Numbered from the stretch's first letter, positions 26,143 to 35,340 are shown. The stretch is 64,000 nucleotides of DNA from Corynebacterium glaucum (GCF_030408855.1 NZ_CP047358.1:868001-932000), one strand, 5' to 3'. Program-made: numbers and translations. Notes: generated by a model from the sequence alone, not told the origin.

Positions 26143-28377
26143 ATGAGCACTCCCCACCATTCCGGCGATCACCATGGTGATCACCCCGCTCCGGAAGCAG
26201 ACCACACCCACCACCCGGATCATGCCAGCCACGAACACCACGTAGATGCCGACACCCACGGCCAGGCGATGCCCCACGATCACCCGCACTCCGCCCTGGA
26301 CGATGACCACCACGTTCATGGTCACGGCGAACACGCCGGACACAGCACCGCAATGTTTCGGGACCGCTTCTGGTGGTCGCTGATTCTGTCCATTCCCGTC
26401 GTTATTTTCAGCCCCATGGTCGCCCAGCTGCTCGGCTACCACCTCCCGGCATTCCCCGGATCCACCTGGATCCCCCCGGTGCTGGGCACGATCATCTTCG
26501 TCTACGGCGGAACGCCTTTCCTCAAGGGTGGATGGAACGAACTGAAATCCCGCCAACCCGGGATGATGCTCCTGATCGCCATGGCCATCACCGTGGCGTT
26601 TGTCGCCTCCTGGGTCACCACTCTGGGGCTGGGCGGTTTTGACCTGGACTTCTGGTGGGAGCTGGCCCTGCTGGTGACCATCATGCTGCTGGGCCACTGG
26701 CTGGAGATGCGTGCTCTCGGGGCCGCGTCCTCCGCGCTTGACGCGCTGGCTGCCCTGCTGCCGGATGAGGCCGAGAAAGTCATCGACGGGACCACCCGCA
26801 CCGTGGCCATCTCCGAGCTGGTCGTCGACGACGTCGTGCTGGTGAGGGCCGGTGCCCGGGTGCCGGCCGACGGAACCATCCTCGACGGAGCCGCCGAATT
26901 CGATGAGGCGATGATCACCGGCGAATCCCGTCCCGTCTTCCGCGACACCGGTGACAAGGTGGTCGCCGGTACTGTGGCCACCGACAACACCGTCCGTATC
27001 CGGGTGGAGGCTACCGGCGGGGACACCGCCCTGGCCGGGATCCAACGCTTGGTTGCCGACGCCCAGGAGTCCTCCTCCCGGGCCCAGGCCCTGGCGGATC
27101 GGGCGGCGGCGTTGTTGTTCTGGTTCGCGCTGATCTCCGCTCTGATCACCGCGGTGGTGTGGACCATCATCGGCAGCCCGGACGATGCCGTGGCGCGCAC
27201 AGTCACGGTACTGGTCATCGCCTGCCCGCACGCCCTGGGCCTGGCGATTCCGCTGGTCACTGCGATCTCCACCGAGCGGGCCGCGAAATCCGGGGTGCTC
27301 ATCAAGGACCGGATGGCGCTCGAGCGGATGCGCACCATCGACGTGATGCTCTTCGACAAAACCGGCACCCTGACCGAGGGGGCGCACGCGGTCACCGGTG
27401 TCGCGGCAGCTGTCGGCGTCACCGAGGGCGAGCTGCTGGCCCTGGCCGCCGCCGCGGAGGCCGACAGCGAGCACCCCGTGGCCCGCGCCATCGTGGCGGC
27501 CGCGGCCGCCCATCCCGAGGCCTCCCGTCGGCAAATCCGTGCAACTGGTTTCAGCGCCGCCTCCGGCCGGGGGGTCCGGGCCACTGTCGATGGCGCTGAG
27601 ATCCTCGTGGGCGGGCCGAACATGCTGCGCGAGCTTAACCTCACCACCCCGGCCGAGCTCACCGACACCACCAGCGCCTGGACCGGGCGTGGGGCCGGTG
27701 TGCTCCATATTGTCCGCGACGGTCAGATCATCGGTGCGGTGGCTGTCGAGGACAAGATCCGCCCCGAATCCCACGCCGCCGTGAAAGCCCTGCAGGACCG
27801 CGGGGTGAAGGTCGCGATGATCACCGGTGACGCGCAGCAGGTGGCCCAGGCGGTTGGCCAGGACCTGGGGATCGATGAGGTCTTCGCCGAGGTCCTGCCC
27901 CAGGACAAGGACACCAAGGTCACCCAGTTACAGGAGCGTGGCCTGAGCGTGGCCATGGTCGGCGACGGTGTCAACGACGCCCCCGCTCTGACCCGCGCGG
28001 AGGTCGGTATCGCCATCGGGGCCGGCACGGATGTGGCCATGGAATCCGCCGGAGTGGTCCTGGCCAGTGATGACCCGCGGGCAGTGCTGTCGATGATTGA
28101 GCTGTCCCAGGCCAGCTACCGCAAGATGATCCAGAACCTCATCTGGGCCTCTGGCTACAACATCCTCGCCGTGCCGCTGGCCGCCGGCGTGCTCGCCCCG
28201 ATCGGGTTCGTGCTGTCCCCAGCCGTGGGCGCGATCTTGATGTCTGCCTCGACCATCGTGGTGGCCCTGAACGCCCAGCTGTTGCGCCGCATTGATTTGG
28301 ATCCGGCCCACCTGGCTCCGACCGAGTCGAAGGAGGAACACACCACGCCTACTCCGGCATCCACCGCCGTCCGCTGA
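26143..28377 (+). CDS. copB: CopB-type copper-exporting P-type ATPase
   Basis: A 744-residue P1B ATPase. Instead of an HMA domain it has a His/Asp-rich N-terminal stretch (residues 5-70). The transmembrane metal motif is CPH (361-363), as in P1B-3 CopB pumps, and the phosphorylated Asp405 lies in DKTGTLT. The actuator 'TGES' and the hinge 'GDGVNDAPAL' are intact. CopB pumps export Cu from the cytoplasm. GGAAGG precedes the ATG. It is co-oriented with the chaperone and the DUF305 gene. Confidence 0.93.
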   Translation: MSTPHHSGDHHGDHPAPEADHTHHPDHASHEHHVDADTHGQAMPHDHPHSALDDDHHVHGHGEHAGHSTAMFRDRFWWSLILSIPVVIFSPMVAQLLGYHLPAFPGSTWIPPVLGTIIFVYGGTPFLKGGWNELKSRQPGMMLLIAMAITVAFVASWVTTLGLGGFDLDFWWELALLVTIMLLGHWLEMRALGAASSALDALAALLPDEAEKVIDGTTRTVAISELVVDDVVLVRAGARVPADGTILDGAAEFDEAMITGESRPVFRDTGDKVVAGTVATDNTVRIRVEATGGDTALAGIQRLVADAQESSSRAQALADRAAALLFWFALISALITAVVWTIIGSPDDAVARTVTVLVIACPHALGLAIPLVTAISTERAAKSGVLIKDRMALERMRTIDVMLFDKTGTLTEGAHAVTGVAAAVGVTEGELLALAAAAEADSEHPVARAIVAAAAAHPEASRRQIRATGFSAASGRGVRATVDGAEILVGGPNMLRELNLTTPAELTDTTSAWTGRGAGVLHIVRDGQIIGAVAVEDKIRPESHAAVKALQDRGVKVAMITGDAQQVAQAVGQDLGIDEVFAEVLPQDKDTKVTQLQERGLSVAMVGDGVNDAPALTRAEVGIAIGAGTDVAMESAGVVLASDDPRAVLSMIELSQASYRKMIQNLIWASGYNILAVPLAAGVLAPIGFVLSPAVGAILMSASTIVVALNAQLLRRIDLDPAHLAPTESKEEHTTPTPASTAVR

Positions 28378-28425
28378 TCCACTACTTCTCTCCACTGCCC
28401 CCCTATGACCCTGAAAGGCTCCACG

Positions 28426-29112
28426 ATGAAGCGCACCCTTGTTCTTTCCGCTCTCGCCGTGGCCTCCACCCTGGCGCTGGCCGCCTGCGGTGAGGCCACC
28501 GAGTCAGGCAACACCGACGCGACCACCTCGGCCACCAGCACTGCGACGACTACCGCTGAGACGACCGAGACCACCACGGCGACGACTGAGGCGGACGGGG
28601 AGATCTCCGCCGATCACAACGACGCGGACATCATGTTTGCCCAGATGATGATCCCGCATCACCAACAGGCCGTGGAGATGAGTGAGATGCTCCTGGCCAA
28701 GGAGGGTATCCCCGCCCAGGTCGTGGAGTTTGCCCAGGGGGTTATTGACGCCCAGGGACCGGAGGTTGACCGGATGAACGCCATGCTCGAGGCCTGGGGC
28801 CAGCAGCCGGTCACCGACTCCGGGGGCATGGGGACCAAGGACGAGATGGGTGGAATGGATCACGGGGAAATGGGTGGCATGAGCGGGATGATGAGCCAGG
28901 AGGACATGACAGCCCTCGAGGAAGCCCAGGGCACCGAGGCTGCCCGCCTCTACCTGGAGCAGATGACCGCCCACCACGAAGGTGCGGTCGACATGGCCCG
29001 TGACGAGGTTGCTGACGGCCAGAATCCCCATGCGATCACCCTGGCCGAACAAATTATCAACGACCAGGAGGCCGAGATCGCCCAGATGCAGCAGATGCTC
29101 ACTGACCTATGA
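28426..29112 (+). CDS. DUF305 lipoprotein (copper-binding ferritin-like family)
   Basis: A 228-residue exported protein with lipobox 'LAAC' (Cys21), a Thr-rich linker (25-60) and a DUF305 domain. The duplicated His motifs 'MIPHHQQAVEM' and 'MTAHHEGAVDMA' are visible, with a Met/Gly/His-rich insert between them ('GGMDHGEMGGMSGMM'). DUF305 proteins recur in copper clusters and are thought to bind copper outside the membrane. It is the last gene of the rightward copper operon. Confidence 0.88.
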   Translation: MKRTLVLSALAVASTLALAACGEATESGNTDATTSATSTATTTAETTETTTATTEADGEISADHNDADIMFAQMMIPHHQQAVEMSEMLLAKEGIPAQVVEFAQGVIDAQGPEVDRMNAMLEAWGQQPVTDSGGMGTKDEMGGMDHGEMGGMSGMMSQEDMTALEEAQGTEAARLYLEQMTAHHEGAVDMARDEVADGQNPHAITLAEQIINDQEAEIAQMQQMLTDL

Positions 29113-29122
29113 CAGGTCCCCG

Positions 29123-29159
29123 TCTTTTTCTGATCCCGAGGACAGGAATCTGAAAAAGA
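29123..29159. terminator. Imperfect inverted repeat after DUF305
   Basis: TCTTTTTCTGAT and ATCTGAAAAAGA face each other with one mismatch across a short loop. It can form a hairpin after the copper operon, though the stem is A/T-rich, so an old element end is an alternative. Confidence 0.45.
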
Positions 29160-29205
29160 GGGATAACCGTGACGATTGCGACCTGCTGCGGGCGATGGGT
29201 CGTTG

Positions 29206-29832
29206 TCACCGCAGCGGGTGCACCGGGGTGGATGTTTCTTCTCCCTCTGGTCGCACCACTTCGGCTAGGCCTTCGACGTGCTCCGCCTCCTTGCGTGCGT
29301 CGCTGCGAATCTGCTCGGCGTCTTGCTCGGCCTTCTCACGGGCTTCCTGCAATACTCGGTCAGCAACTTTGCGGGCCTGCTCTTCGGCGTTCTGTTGGAT
29401 ACGCTGTGCCTTCTTGAGCTCGTCGGCGTCCTGTTTGCGATCACGTTGCGTCGCGTCCATGTCACGTTGCACGGAGCGTCGCTTCAGTTCGACTTCGCTC
29501 TCTCGGTTCGCGAGATCACGCTCCCAGTCTTGCTGCTCAGCGTAGCGGTCCGGGTTCAGTGACTCGTTGTGTCGTTCGGAGACTTCGAGCTCGACCGGGT
29601 AACCGAGCGAGTGCATTTGTTCGCGCAGGCCCTTTTGCGCCGTCAGCGTTTTATGTTGTCCACTGATCTGCTTGCCCTTCTTCGGATCATCCTTGTACCT
29701 GTTCGACGGGTCGGTGTTGTACGCAATGCCGGGGCGGCAGCGTAGCTTGTCGGGATCATCGGGATTGGGGGAGAAGGTATCCGCTTGGAACTGGGTGTGC
29801 AGGTAGCCCTGCACCATGAAAAATATGTACAT
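29206..29832 (-). CDS. Unknown coiled-coil protein beside repeat copy 3
   Basis: A 208-residue hydrophilic protein not confidently recognised. The N-terminal half contains 'KKGKQISGQHKTLTAQKG' and 'SLNPDRYAEQQDWERDLA'. From residue 105 it is a long Glu/Lys/Arg/Gln-rich coiled coil. The charge and layout recall the C-terminal parts of mobilisation (relaxase) proteins, but no catalytic motif is visible. Its 5' end and upstream region form part of a 177-bp repeat also found at copy 5, where only a short open stub of the gene remains. It may be a relic of the element that used the ychF site. Confidence 0.55.
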   Translation of the reverse strand: MYIFFMVQGYLHTQFQADTFSPNPDDPDKLRCRPGIAYNTDPSNRYKDDPKKGKQISGQHKTLTAQKGLREQMHSLGYPVELEVSERHNESLNPDRYAEQQDWERDLANRESEVELKRRSVQRDMDATQRDRKQDADELKKAQRIQQNAEEQARKVADRVLQEAREKAEQDAEQIRSDARKEAEHVEGLAEVVRPEGEETSTPVHPLR

Positions 29833-29997
29833 TGAACGCGCATCCTTCCGTGCCCTGTTGCTTCCCGAGTTGCTAGATATTCCGGGAGCGATAGCGCCAT
29901 GACCCCATCTTGCGGTACTTCTCTGGATTTACTTGCTGTCTTTAGCGGAAAGGTTTCTTTGCGCCGACACGCCGTCGAGTTCAAGTTCAACGTGTAG
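29821..29997 (+). repeat. 177-bp direct repeat, copy A (ends in ychF repeat copy 3)
   Basis: It aligns without gaps to 35341-35517, with 17 mismatches counted over 177 positions. It comprises the first codons and upstream region of the coiled-coil gene, followed by the conserved left arm 'TTTGCGCCGACACGCC' and the 24-nt ychF end at 29974-29997. The 24-nt core here is identical to ychF. Confidence 0.92.
29974..29997 (+). repeat. ychF 3'-end repeat, copy 3
   Basis: Identical over all 24 nt to the end of ychF. Directly to its right begins the stop codon of a VOC-family gene remnant, the same junction as at copy 7. Confidence 0.92.
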
Positions 29998-30174
29998 TTA
30001 CGCTTCGGGACTGCCCACGCAAAACTCGTTGCCTGGGGTGGAGTCGGCCATGACAAAGGCTCCGTAGTCGGTGACGATCTGGCATCCTGTTGCGGCGGAT
30101 CAGAATTCGGTGAGCTTAGAGGGACCGTTACAGCCGAAATTTATCTGGCTGACAGCGGAGACTGTGTCACACAT
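29998..30174 (-). pseudogene. VOC/glyoxalase-fold protein remnant
   Basis: Minus-strand translation gives 'GPSKLTEF', a stop replacing Trp, then 'SAATGCQIVTDYGAFVMADSTPGNEFCVGSPEA'-type blocks that match both ends of the intact VOC protein next to repeat copy 7. About 55 central residues are missing. The stop codon directly abuts repeat copy 3, exactly as the intact gene abuts copy 7. Confidence 0.8.
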
Positions 30175-30199
30175 AGTTCGTATTGAACCTGTATTCCGA

Positions 30200-30442
30200 T
30201 TAGCCGAGAAGGCTCCGGTACTGCTTACGTGCCTTCATTGAATAGATGATTGTCTCCGTTCCGTCATCCCAAAGGAGAACGACGAGCTCAAGTAAGCGCA
30301 TCGAAGTGTCGAATCCAAGACGGAGCTCTCGTTGAGGATTTTCATCGTCTAGCGGAGCGTGAAATGCGCAGCCTGAGGTCGCCGCGACAATGGAATCTTC
30401 GGGCTCGATGCCGTGCTTGGTCGCGCTCCGTCGGACTTCCAT
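30200..30442 (-). CDS. Putative type II toxin (BrnT-like)
   Basis: An 80-residue protein with an N-terminal 'RRSATKHGIEPED' helix, a strand pair around 'LELVVLLWDDGTETIIYSMKAR' and a basic end. This pattern resembles BrnT and related RelE-fold ribonuclease toxins. It starts 2 nt after the stop of a CopG-like antitoxin gene. The antitoxin-first order and tight spacing support a TA operon. No catalytic residue can be assigned with certainty. Confidence 0.65.
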   Translation of the reverse strand: MEVRRSATKHGIEPEDSIVAATSGCAFHAPLDDENPQRELRLGFDTSMRLLELVVLLWDDGTETIIYSMKARKQYRSLLG

Positions 30443-30444
30443 CT

Positions 30445-30690
30445 TTAGATCGTGTTCTTCAAAGCTTCACGGATCGCCTGCGACCGTGACCAACCGTGGG
30501 CAGCGGCATACTTGTCGAGGTTCGCAATCTCTTTGGGCGAGAGTCGGATGGAAATCACTTTTGCCGCGTCGTTGTTTCGCGGCTTCCGTCCTCGTCGGCG
30601 CAGCGTCTCCACGTCGTAACCGTTTTCGGCTTCGGTTACCCACCTGTCAATTTGCGCCTCGCTCACCGGTTGGCCATTAATCGTTTTCAT
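30445..30690 (-). CDS. Ribbon-helix-helix (CopG-like) antitoxin
   Basis: An 81-residue protein whose C-terminal half 'AKVISIRLSPKEIANLDKYAAAHGWSRSQAIREALKNTI' (residues 43-81, written here in part) is a classic RHH DNA-binding fold. The N-terminal part would wrap the toxin. The ATG has no Shine-Dalgarno sequence; TACGAT lies 8 nt upstream, so it may be leaderless. It pairs with the downstream putative toxin and probably represses the operon. Confidence 0.75.
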   Translation of the reverse strand: MKTINGQPVSEAQIDRWVTEAENGYDVETLRRRGRKPRNNDAAKVISIRLSPKEIANLDKYAAAHGWSRSQAIREALKNTI

Positions 30691-30756
30691 AGAAACTAAT
30701 CGTAATACGGAAATCATTGGAACTTCTAGAGGAAGACGGGTATTGCCTGAAGCTCG

Positions 30757-30780
30757 GTGGAGCTCAAATTCAATGTGAGC
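30757..30780 (+). repeat. ychF 3'-end repeat, copy 4 (most diverged)
   Basis: GTGGAGCTCAAATTCAATGT followed by GAGC: the stop codon is lost and several positions differ from the consensus. Both flanks differ from those of the other copies on the left, while the right side leads to the intact arfB. Confidence 0.75.
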
Positions 30781-30849
30781 TTCACCAATGGGCTAGCTGA
30801 ATGCGGTAACCGACCAAACCCTCGTAACTTTGGCGAAGTTCCACCGAAA

Positions 30850-31290
30850 TCACAGCTGGGGCTTACGCCTCGTCGACTTCAGCTCCGAGCGCCGCTTCTT
30901 CGCTTCGAGACGGCGCCGCACCGAGCCGCGCGTCGGCTTCGTTTTCCGCCGCGGAGGAGGCGGTGGGGCGAGCGCCTCCCGCAATAGGGTGGCCATGCGC
31001 TCTCGCGCCTCGGCGCGGTTACGGACCTGTGAGCGCTGCGTCGACGCGCTTATGGTGAGCACAGTGCCGTCCAGGCGGTGTTCGAGGTTGTGGAGGGCGC
31101 GGCGGCGTTGGGCGTCGGAAAGCGATGCGCATTCCGCGATGTCGATGGAGAGCTGCACCTTGCTGTCGGTGGTGTTGACGCCCTGGCCGCCGGGGCCCGA
31201 CGCTTTCGCGAACCGCTCCGTCAGATCCGCGGCGGCGACGACGAGGCCGCCGGGGATACCCGGGCCGGGTGCGATGGTCAGGTCCTGCAT
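30850..31290 (-). CDS. arfB: Ribosome-rescue peptidyl-tRNA hydrolase (ArfB/YaeJ)
   Basis: A 146-residue protein related to class I release factors. The catalytic loop 'GPGGQGVNTTDSKVQL' (GGQ) lies near residue 37, and a Lys/Arg/Pro-rich C-terminal tail after residue 100 would thread the empty mRNA channel. It frees peptides from ribosomes stalled without a stop codon. The length is typical. A shorter broken copy lies right after ychF. The ATG is preferred to a GTG three codons upstream. Confidence 0.92.
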   Translation of the reverse strand: MQDLTIAPGPGIPGGLVVAAADLTERFAKASGPGGQGVNTTDSKVQLSIDIAECASLSDAQRRRALHNLEHRLDGTVLTISASTQRSQVRNRAEARERMATLLREALAPPPPPRRKTKPTRGSVRRRLEAKKRRSELKSTRRKPQL

Positions 31291-31351
31291 GCCCAACACC
31301 CTACGTTCTTGCGTCCTGCGTCAACACCGCAGCCCAGTTGCAACGCAAGTC

Positions 31352-31566
31352 TCAGCGACCGAACTCCCGGTAAATCTCATCCATCGTGAACCTCGTACCG
31401 GAGTCAATCTCGACGGCTGAGCGAAGTTCCTGCAGGTCTTGAAGATCTTCGATTCTTTCCGCGATGGCGAATCGAGCAAAACTCGGAAAACAGTTACGCC
31501 CTCAGCACGCGCAAGCTTCGTTACGAGTGATGCTTCCTCGCTGCTCAAACGGATTCTCGAAAACAT
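31352..31566 (-). pseudogene. Frameshifted RelB-like antitoxin remnant, no toxin
   Basis: The N-terminal half reads 'RIRLSSEEASLVTKLARAEGVTVF'. After a frameshift the other frame reads 'AIAERIEDLQDLQELRSAV' and 'TRFTMDEIYREF', closely paralleling the intact RelB encoded near 40.7 kb. No toxin gene follows. It is a decayed TA remnant between arfB and the unknown helical gene. Confidence 0.7.
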
Positions 31567-31595
31567 AACTGCTACCGATCTCGTGGAGAAAACCT

Positions 31596-32918
31596 CTATG
31601 CTTTCTTCTCGTCTCGACGGAAAGCGAAACCGCGTCGAGTCGTGCTTGTTTCTGTCGCAGATTGATCTTCGTCGCCGGTCGACTCGAGCGCTTTTTGCTC
31701 CTCCCGCTCCCGTCGCGCTTCGATTTCTGCGGCCTTTGCAAGCAGTCGGTCGTCGTTCATGTCGCGAATTTTCTCAGTGGCTTTTTGCGCTTGATCCACC
31801 GCCGATTGGCGGGCGCGGTTCGCAGCATCGACGGTGTCGCCTGCTAGCGACACCACAGATTGACGCCATCCCTGGACGCGGAGACGCTCTGCGTCTTCTA
31901 CGCCCATCCGCAAATGCTGCGCAAACGCACTAATAATGTCGTGAATTTCGTTCGCTTGCGCGGTGATGTGGCGAGCACGAATCGGGTTTGTGACCCAGAC
32001 CTGATTACTCAACTTGGCTGTCTCACGGACGGCTGTATCCATCTCGAGCAGACGTCGGGTGGTCGATTCCAATCGATCCTTGCGCGCGTCGTGGATTCCC
32101 TCTCGGTGAGAATCCAGCTGGCGGGGCTCAAACTCATTCACGTGGGCGATCTCCAAGACATACATCCGATCATGGAGGTAGATGCTCCGAGCAGCCACAC
32201 CCAGCCAAAGCGGCAGATCGCCTTTCAACCCAGCTAGGAGGGTTTCAAGTTTCTTGGAGTTGTTCTTCTGCTTCCGGAGCTGATCAACGGCGTCATCGAG
32301 TTGCTCGATGGCGTAAGACTCGATGCCGTTGAGCGCTGATCCGAGGTGGTCGACCTTCGACCAAGTAGTAGAGGAGACGCTACTGCTGCGCCGGTAAAGT
32401 TCGTCCGCTTCTTCAATCGCGTACTGGATACCCCCAAGCTGCGCTAGTGCGTCAACCTTGCGCTGCCGGAGGAGAGTATCAAGCTTCTCATCGATGACCT
32501 CTAGATACTCCTTGATTTCAGCAATTGCTGCCTCAATTGCGGCCTGAGCTGCGATGCCCGCGGCGGTCGAAGTCATGGCGGGTGAAAACTTGACCTCTTG
32601 AAACGAGGTGTGTTTGAAGAATCGACTTGGATTGTCAGCGAGTCCAAGATCGCTTCGGCGTAGGACTCCAGGAACCGGTCCAGACGACGTGCGATGCTGG
32701 AGCAGCTTCGCAGTTTCGTCCGTAGCTTTGTAATATTTGCCGGATTTGAACTGCCGGTTTGAAATCGTGCTCAGCACATTGTTAGCGCGGAAAAGCACTT
32801 GCGGTGACGCAGGCGAAAACGCGGGTGCAGAAGTAGCGGGAAAGCGGTCTTCCTCGCTAAGGATCAGCAGACCCTCTCCATCTGCCAGGAAAGCCAGGTC
32901 CTTGCTTGAAGTCTCCAT
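31596..32918 (-). CDS. Unknown large helical protein
   Basis: A 440-residue protein not recognised. No signal peptide or clear membrane span is seen. Residues 1-115 are mixed. An Ala-rich amphipathic helix and 'EIKEYLEVIDEKLDTLLRQRK' coiled coil at about 120-160 precede a long helical region to about 400, and the tail (400-440) is very charged and ends 'RRDEKKA'. The tail recurs as a fragment after ychF, so the gene was once present twice. Accessory location, helical makeup and TA neighbours fit a defence or stress protein, but that is a guess. Confidence 0.6.
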   Translation of the reverse strand: METSSKDLAFLADGEGLLILSEEDRFPATSAPAFSPASPQVLFRANNVLSTISNRQFKSGKYYKATDETAKLLQHRTSSGPVPGVLRRSDLGLADNPSRFFKHTSFQEVKFSPAMTSTAAGIAAQAAIEAAIAEIKEYLEVIDEKLDTLLRQRKVDALAQLGGIQYAIEEADELYRRSSSVSSTTWSKVDHLGSALNGIESYAIEQLDDAVDQLRKQKNNSKKLETLLAGLKGDLPLWLGVAARSIYLHDRMYVLEIAHVNEFEPRQLDSHREGIHDARKDRLESTTRRLLEMDTAVRETAKLSNQVWVTNPIRARHITAQANEIHDIISAFAQHLRMGVEDAERLRVQGWRQSVVSLAGDTVDAANRARQSAVDQAQKATEKIRDMNDDRLLAKAAEIEARREREEQKALESTGDEDQSATETSTTRRGFAFRRDEKKA

Positions 32919-32970
32919 GTCCAGAAACTGTAGTATTGGCGGGCGGCAAATTCGTCGCAAAGCACCTGCG

Positions 32971-33462
32971 CTAACGCCGCTGCAGCACGACCTCTGGGTA
33001 CTTGCGCACGTAGCCGACCGCGATGACGACGAGCGCCGCGGACGCGCCGATGACGGTCTCCGCGGTGCGGGCGAGCAGCATCCGCCAGACGGGGGAGGCC
33101 TCGACCGTCTGCACCATCAGCAGGGCGGTCGGGGTGATGAAGCTGACGGCGATGGTGTAGTTGCGGGTCACGTACATCTCGGTGAGGTACTGCAGAATCA
33201 CAATCCACACGACGATCTGCCAGCCCTGCATTGGGTGGGACAGCAAAAAGCCGGCTACCGCGATGCCGGTGAGGGTGCCCAGGACGCGCTCGATGGCGCG
33301 GTAGTACTGCAGTTTGAACCGGGGGTTAACCAGCGGCGCGACGGCGGCGACCATGGCCCAGTAGGAGTGGGTGAGGGGGTCGGAAATCGTCACGGAGATC
33401 AACCCCAGGATGCCGGCACGCCGGGCAGGACCCATCTCAAACAGCGGGCTGAAGTGGTGCAA
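32971..33462 (-). pseudogene. FUSC-family membrane protein, N-terminally truncated
   Basis: The 163 residues have four hydrophobic segments and resemble the C-terminal half of FUSC/aromatic acid exporter proteins ('AIERVLGTLTGIAVAGFLL', 'RTAETVIGASAALVVIAVGY'). Full members are at least twice as long. The frame remains open upstream for a few codons ('RARIAYGGPLLHHF') and then degenerates, and only a TTG is available as a start. It is probably a fragment cut during island rearrangement. Confidence 0.65.
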
Positions 33463-33618
33463 CAGGGGACCCCCATACGCGATCCGTGCTCGATTGTGGT
33501 TTTCCGCGGGCAGAGTCTAGCGCGGGCGCCGCGCCGGGGCTGATCGACCCGTGAACGTATCAACAGACAGGCGTATGATGGCCCGGTCGTTGTAACCGCG
33601 AGAAGGAGTTTCGTCACA

Positions 33619-34458
33619 GTGTCACACGCGGGGGAGTACGCGTTCGCGTCAAGAAACCAACCCAACTACGCCTGGTGGAGGCCGCTCGCCGAAATCGTCG
33701 CGGTCGCCGTGCTCACCGTCGCGTTCGTCGCGGTGATTGGTGTTTCTCTTGAAGCCGCGGGAGTGGATACGACGAGCGGTGCGGCGGACAAGTACTTCGG
33801 GTACGGCTCCGTGGTCGTGGAGATCCTGGCGGTGCTCGTCGCAGTCCGGTTCATCGGGCGCAGGCCGGTTGCGTCGGTGTTCACGGCGCGAACAGGAACG
33901 AAACCTTGGGTGCCGTTCGCCGCGTACGCGTTGGCGTTTCTGGTCATCGCCGCTGTCATGGGCGCGGTCGGCGTGGTCGGTTACGGCGCGTCCTGGGACC
34001 AAATTATCGGAGATATTCGGAGCGATTCTCCGTTAGAGCTCGTCGCTATTGTGCTCGCCGCGCTCGCGGAGGAGATGGCGTTTCGTGGCGTGTTCTTCCA
34101 GGCGTTCACGGCGTGGACCAAGCACCCGGCCGTGGGCGCGGCGCTCGCCGCAATCCCGTTCGTGGCGATGCACCCGCAGGCGTACGGCTCACCGGTTCCC
34201 TTCGCCCATTATTTCCTTGACGCGCTGCTCTACGCGCTTTTGGTGTGGGCGTTCAACAGCCTCTGGGTCGCGGTTGCGGTGCACGCGGCGTGGAACACCT
34301 TCGGCTCGGTCCAAGCCCTGGGAATCCCGAATTCGGCTGCGAGCGCCGTGGCGGCATTCGCGGCTGCTGCGGCGGCTTCCGCCGTGGTGATTGCAGTGCT
34401 ACCCCGCGCCGCGTCGGGTCACACGCGGGCACCTGCTCAGCGTGGCGCCGACCGCTAG
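33619..34458 (+). CDS. CPBP-family intramembrane metalloprotease
   Basis: A 279-residue membrane protein with about seven hydrophobic segments and the CPBP (Rce1-like) core: 'EEMAFRGVFFQAF' near residue 152, 'FVAMHP' near 182 and 'HAAWNTFG' near 228. These supply the Glu and His residues of the active site. An Ala-rich C-terminal helix follows. The GTG has AAGGAG 10 nt upstream. Family members process prenylated or bacteriocin-related substrates; the target here is unknown. Confidence 0.85.
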   Translation: MSHAGEYAFASRNQPNYAWWRPLAEIVAVAVLTVAFVAVIGVSLEAAGVDTTSGAADKYFGYGSVVVEILAVLVAVRFIGRRPVASVFTARTGTKPWVPFAAYALAFLVIAAVMGAVGVVGYGASWDQIIGDIRSDSPLELVAIVLAALAEEMAFRGVFFQAFTAWTKHPAVGAALAAIPFVAMHPQAYGSPVPFAHYFLDALLYALLVWAFNSLWVAVAVHAAWNTFGSVQALGIPNSAASAVAAFAAAAAASAVVIAVLPRAASGHTRAPAQRGADR

Positions 34459-34469
34459 CCTCACATCTT

Positions 34470-35118
34470 GTGCTTGAGGTATTACACGTATTCACCCGCC
34501 TTGGCCTAACGTCGTTTGGCGGACCGACGGCGCATTTGGGGTACTTCCGTGAGGGATTCGTCGAGAGGCGAAAGTGGCTCTCAGACGACGAGTACGCGCA
34601 CCTCGTCGCGTTATGCCAGTTCATGCCGGGCTCCGCGTCGAGCCAGGTCGGCATGGCAATCGGCTGAAGCGTGCGGGATACGGTGGCACGCTCGCGGCGT
34701 TTGTGGGTTTCACGCTGCCGAGGGTGGTCCTCATGGTCGCGTTCGCGCTCGGGGTGGCGCGCCTCGGCGACATCTCGGACGCCGGCTGGCTCGCGGGGTT
34801 CAAGGCGGCGGCGGTCGCAGTCGTCGCGCAGGCGTCGCGCTCACTGCCTTCCTTATCGTGCTACTCGTGCCGCACCCCGCGGCCCCAGGTCGGTACGATC
34901 GTTGCGGGCATGCTCGTGGCCACCTTCGCACTTTCGCCTATCGACGCCCCTTCGGCCCCCAGCCGCACCCCCGCCGCCAGCCGCACCGTCGGCGTGGGCG
35001 CGCTCGCTGTGTTCGCGGCCCTGCTGGCACTGCTGCCGCTGGCAGGACGCGTGGGCACGAGCTGGGGCATCTCCGACAGCTTCTACCGCTCAGGCGCCCT
35101 GGTGTTCGGCGGTGGTCA
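34470..35118 (+). pseudogene. Chromate transporter remnant (paralogue of the intact chrA)
   Basis: Starting at a GTG, it matches the intact ChrA closely through 'QFMPGSASSQVGMAIG', then a one-base deletion creates a TGA. Reading in the next frame restores 'LKRAGYGGTLAAFVGF' and so on. A second lesion follows after 'AVVAQA', and the sequence ends abruptly at 'VFGGGH' where repeat-flanking DNA begins. It keeps about half of the gene and cannot work. Confidence 0.88.
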
Positions 35119-35340
35119 TTTACGCAGCTCAACATGTGTTTTTGTGTTTTGTAGTTTTGTTCGTTTCGTTTACAGATTACAAAACACCCCGTAAATGCCT
35201 ACTGCGACCTGCGGTGATGTGGTTTCGTAACTTCTGCGTATTTTCGCGGCAACGATGCAGCAGACACTCCGCCATGTCCTCGCTGTGCCGTCGCCGGAAC
35301 CGTTCTTGCGTGAATCTCCCCAGTAGTCCTGCAACGTGAA

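Noticed and set aside
26092-27774. 560-codon minus-strand frame opposite the copper ATPase
   Set aside because: Gly/His/Asp-rich antisense shadow of the ATPase, no start signal.
29123-29159. Insertion-sequence end
   Set aside because: The inverted repeat is short, with no transposase or target duplication nearby; a terminator is simpler.
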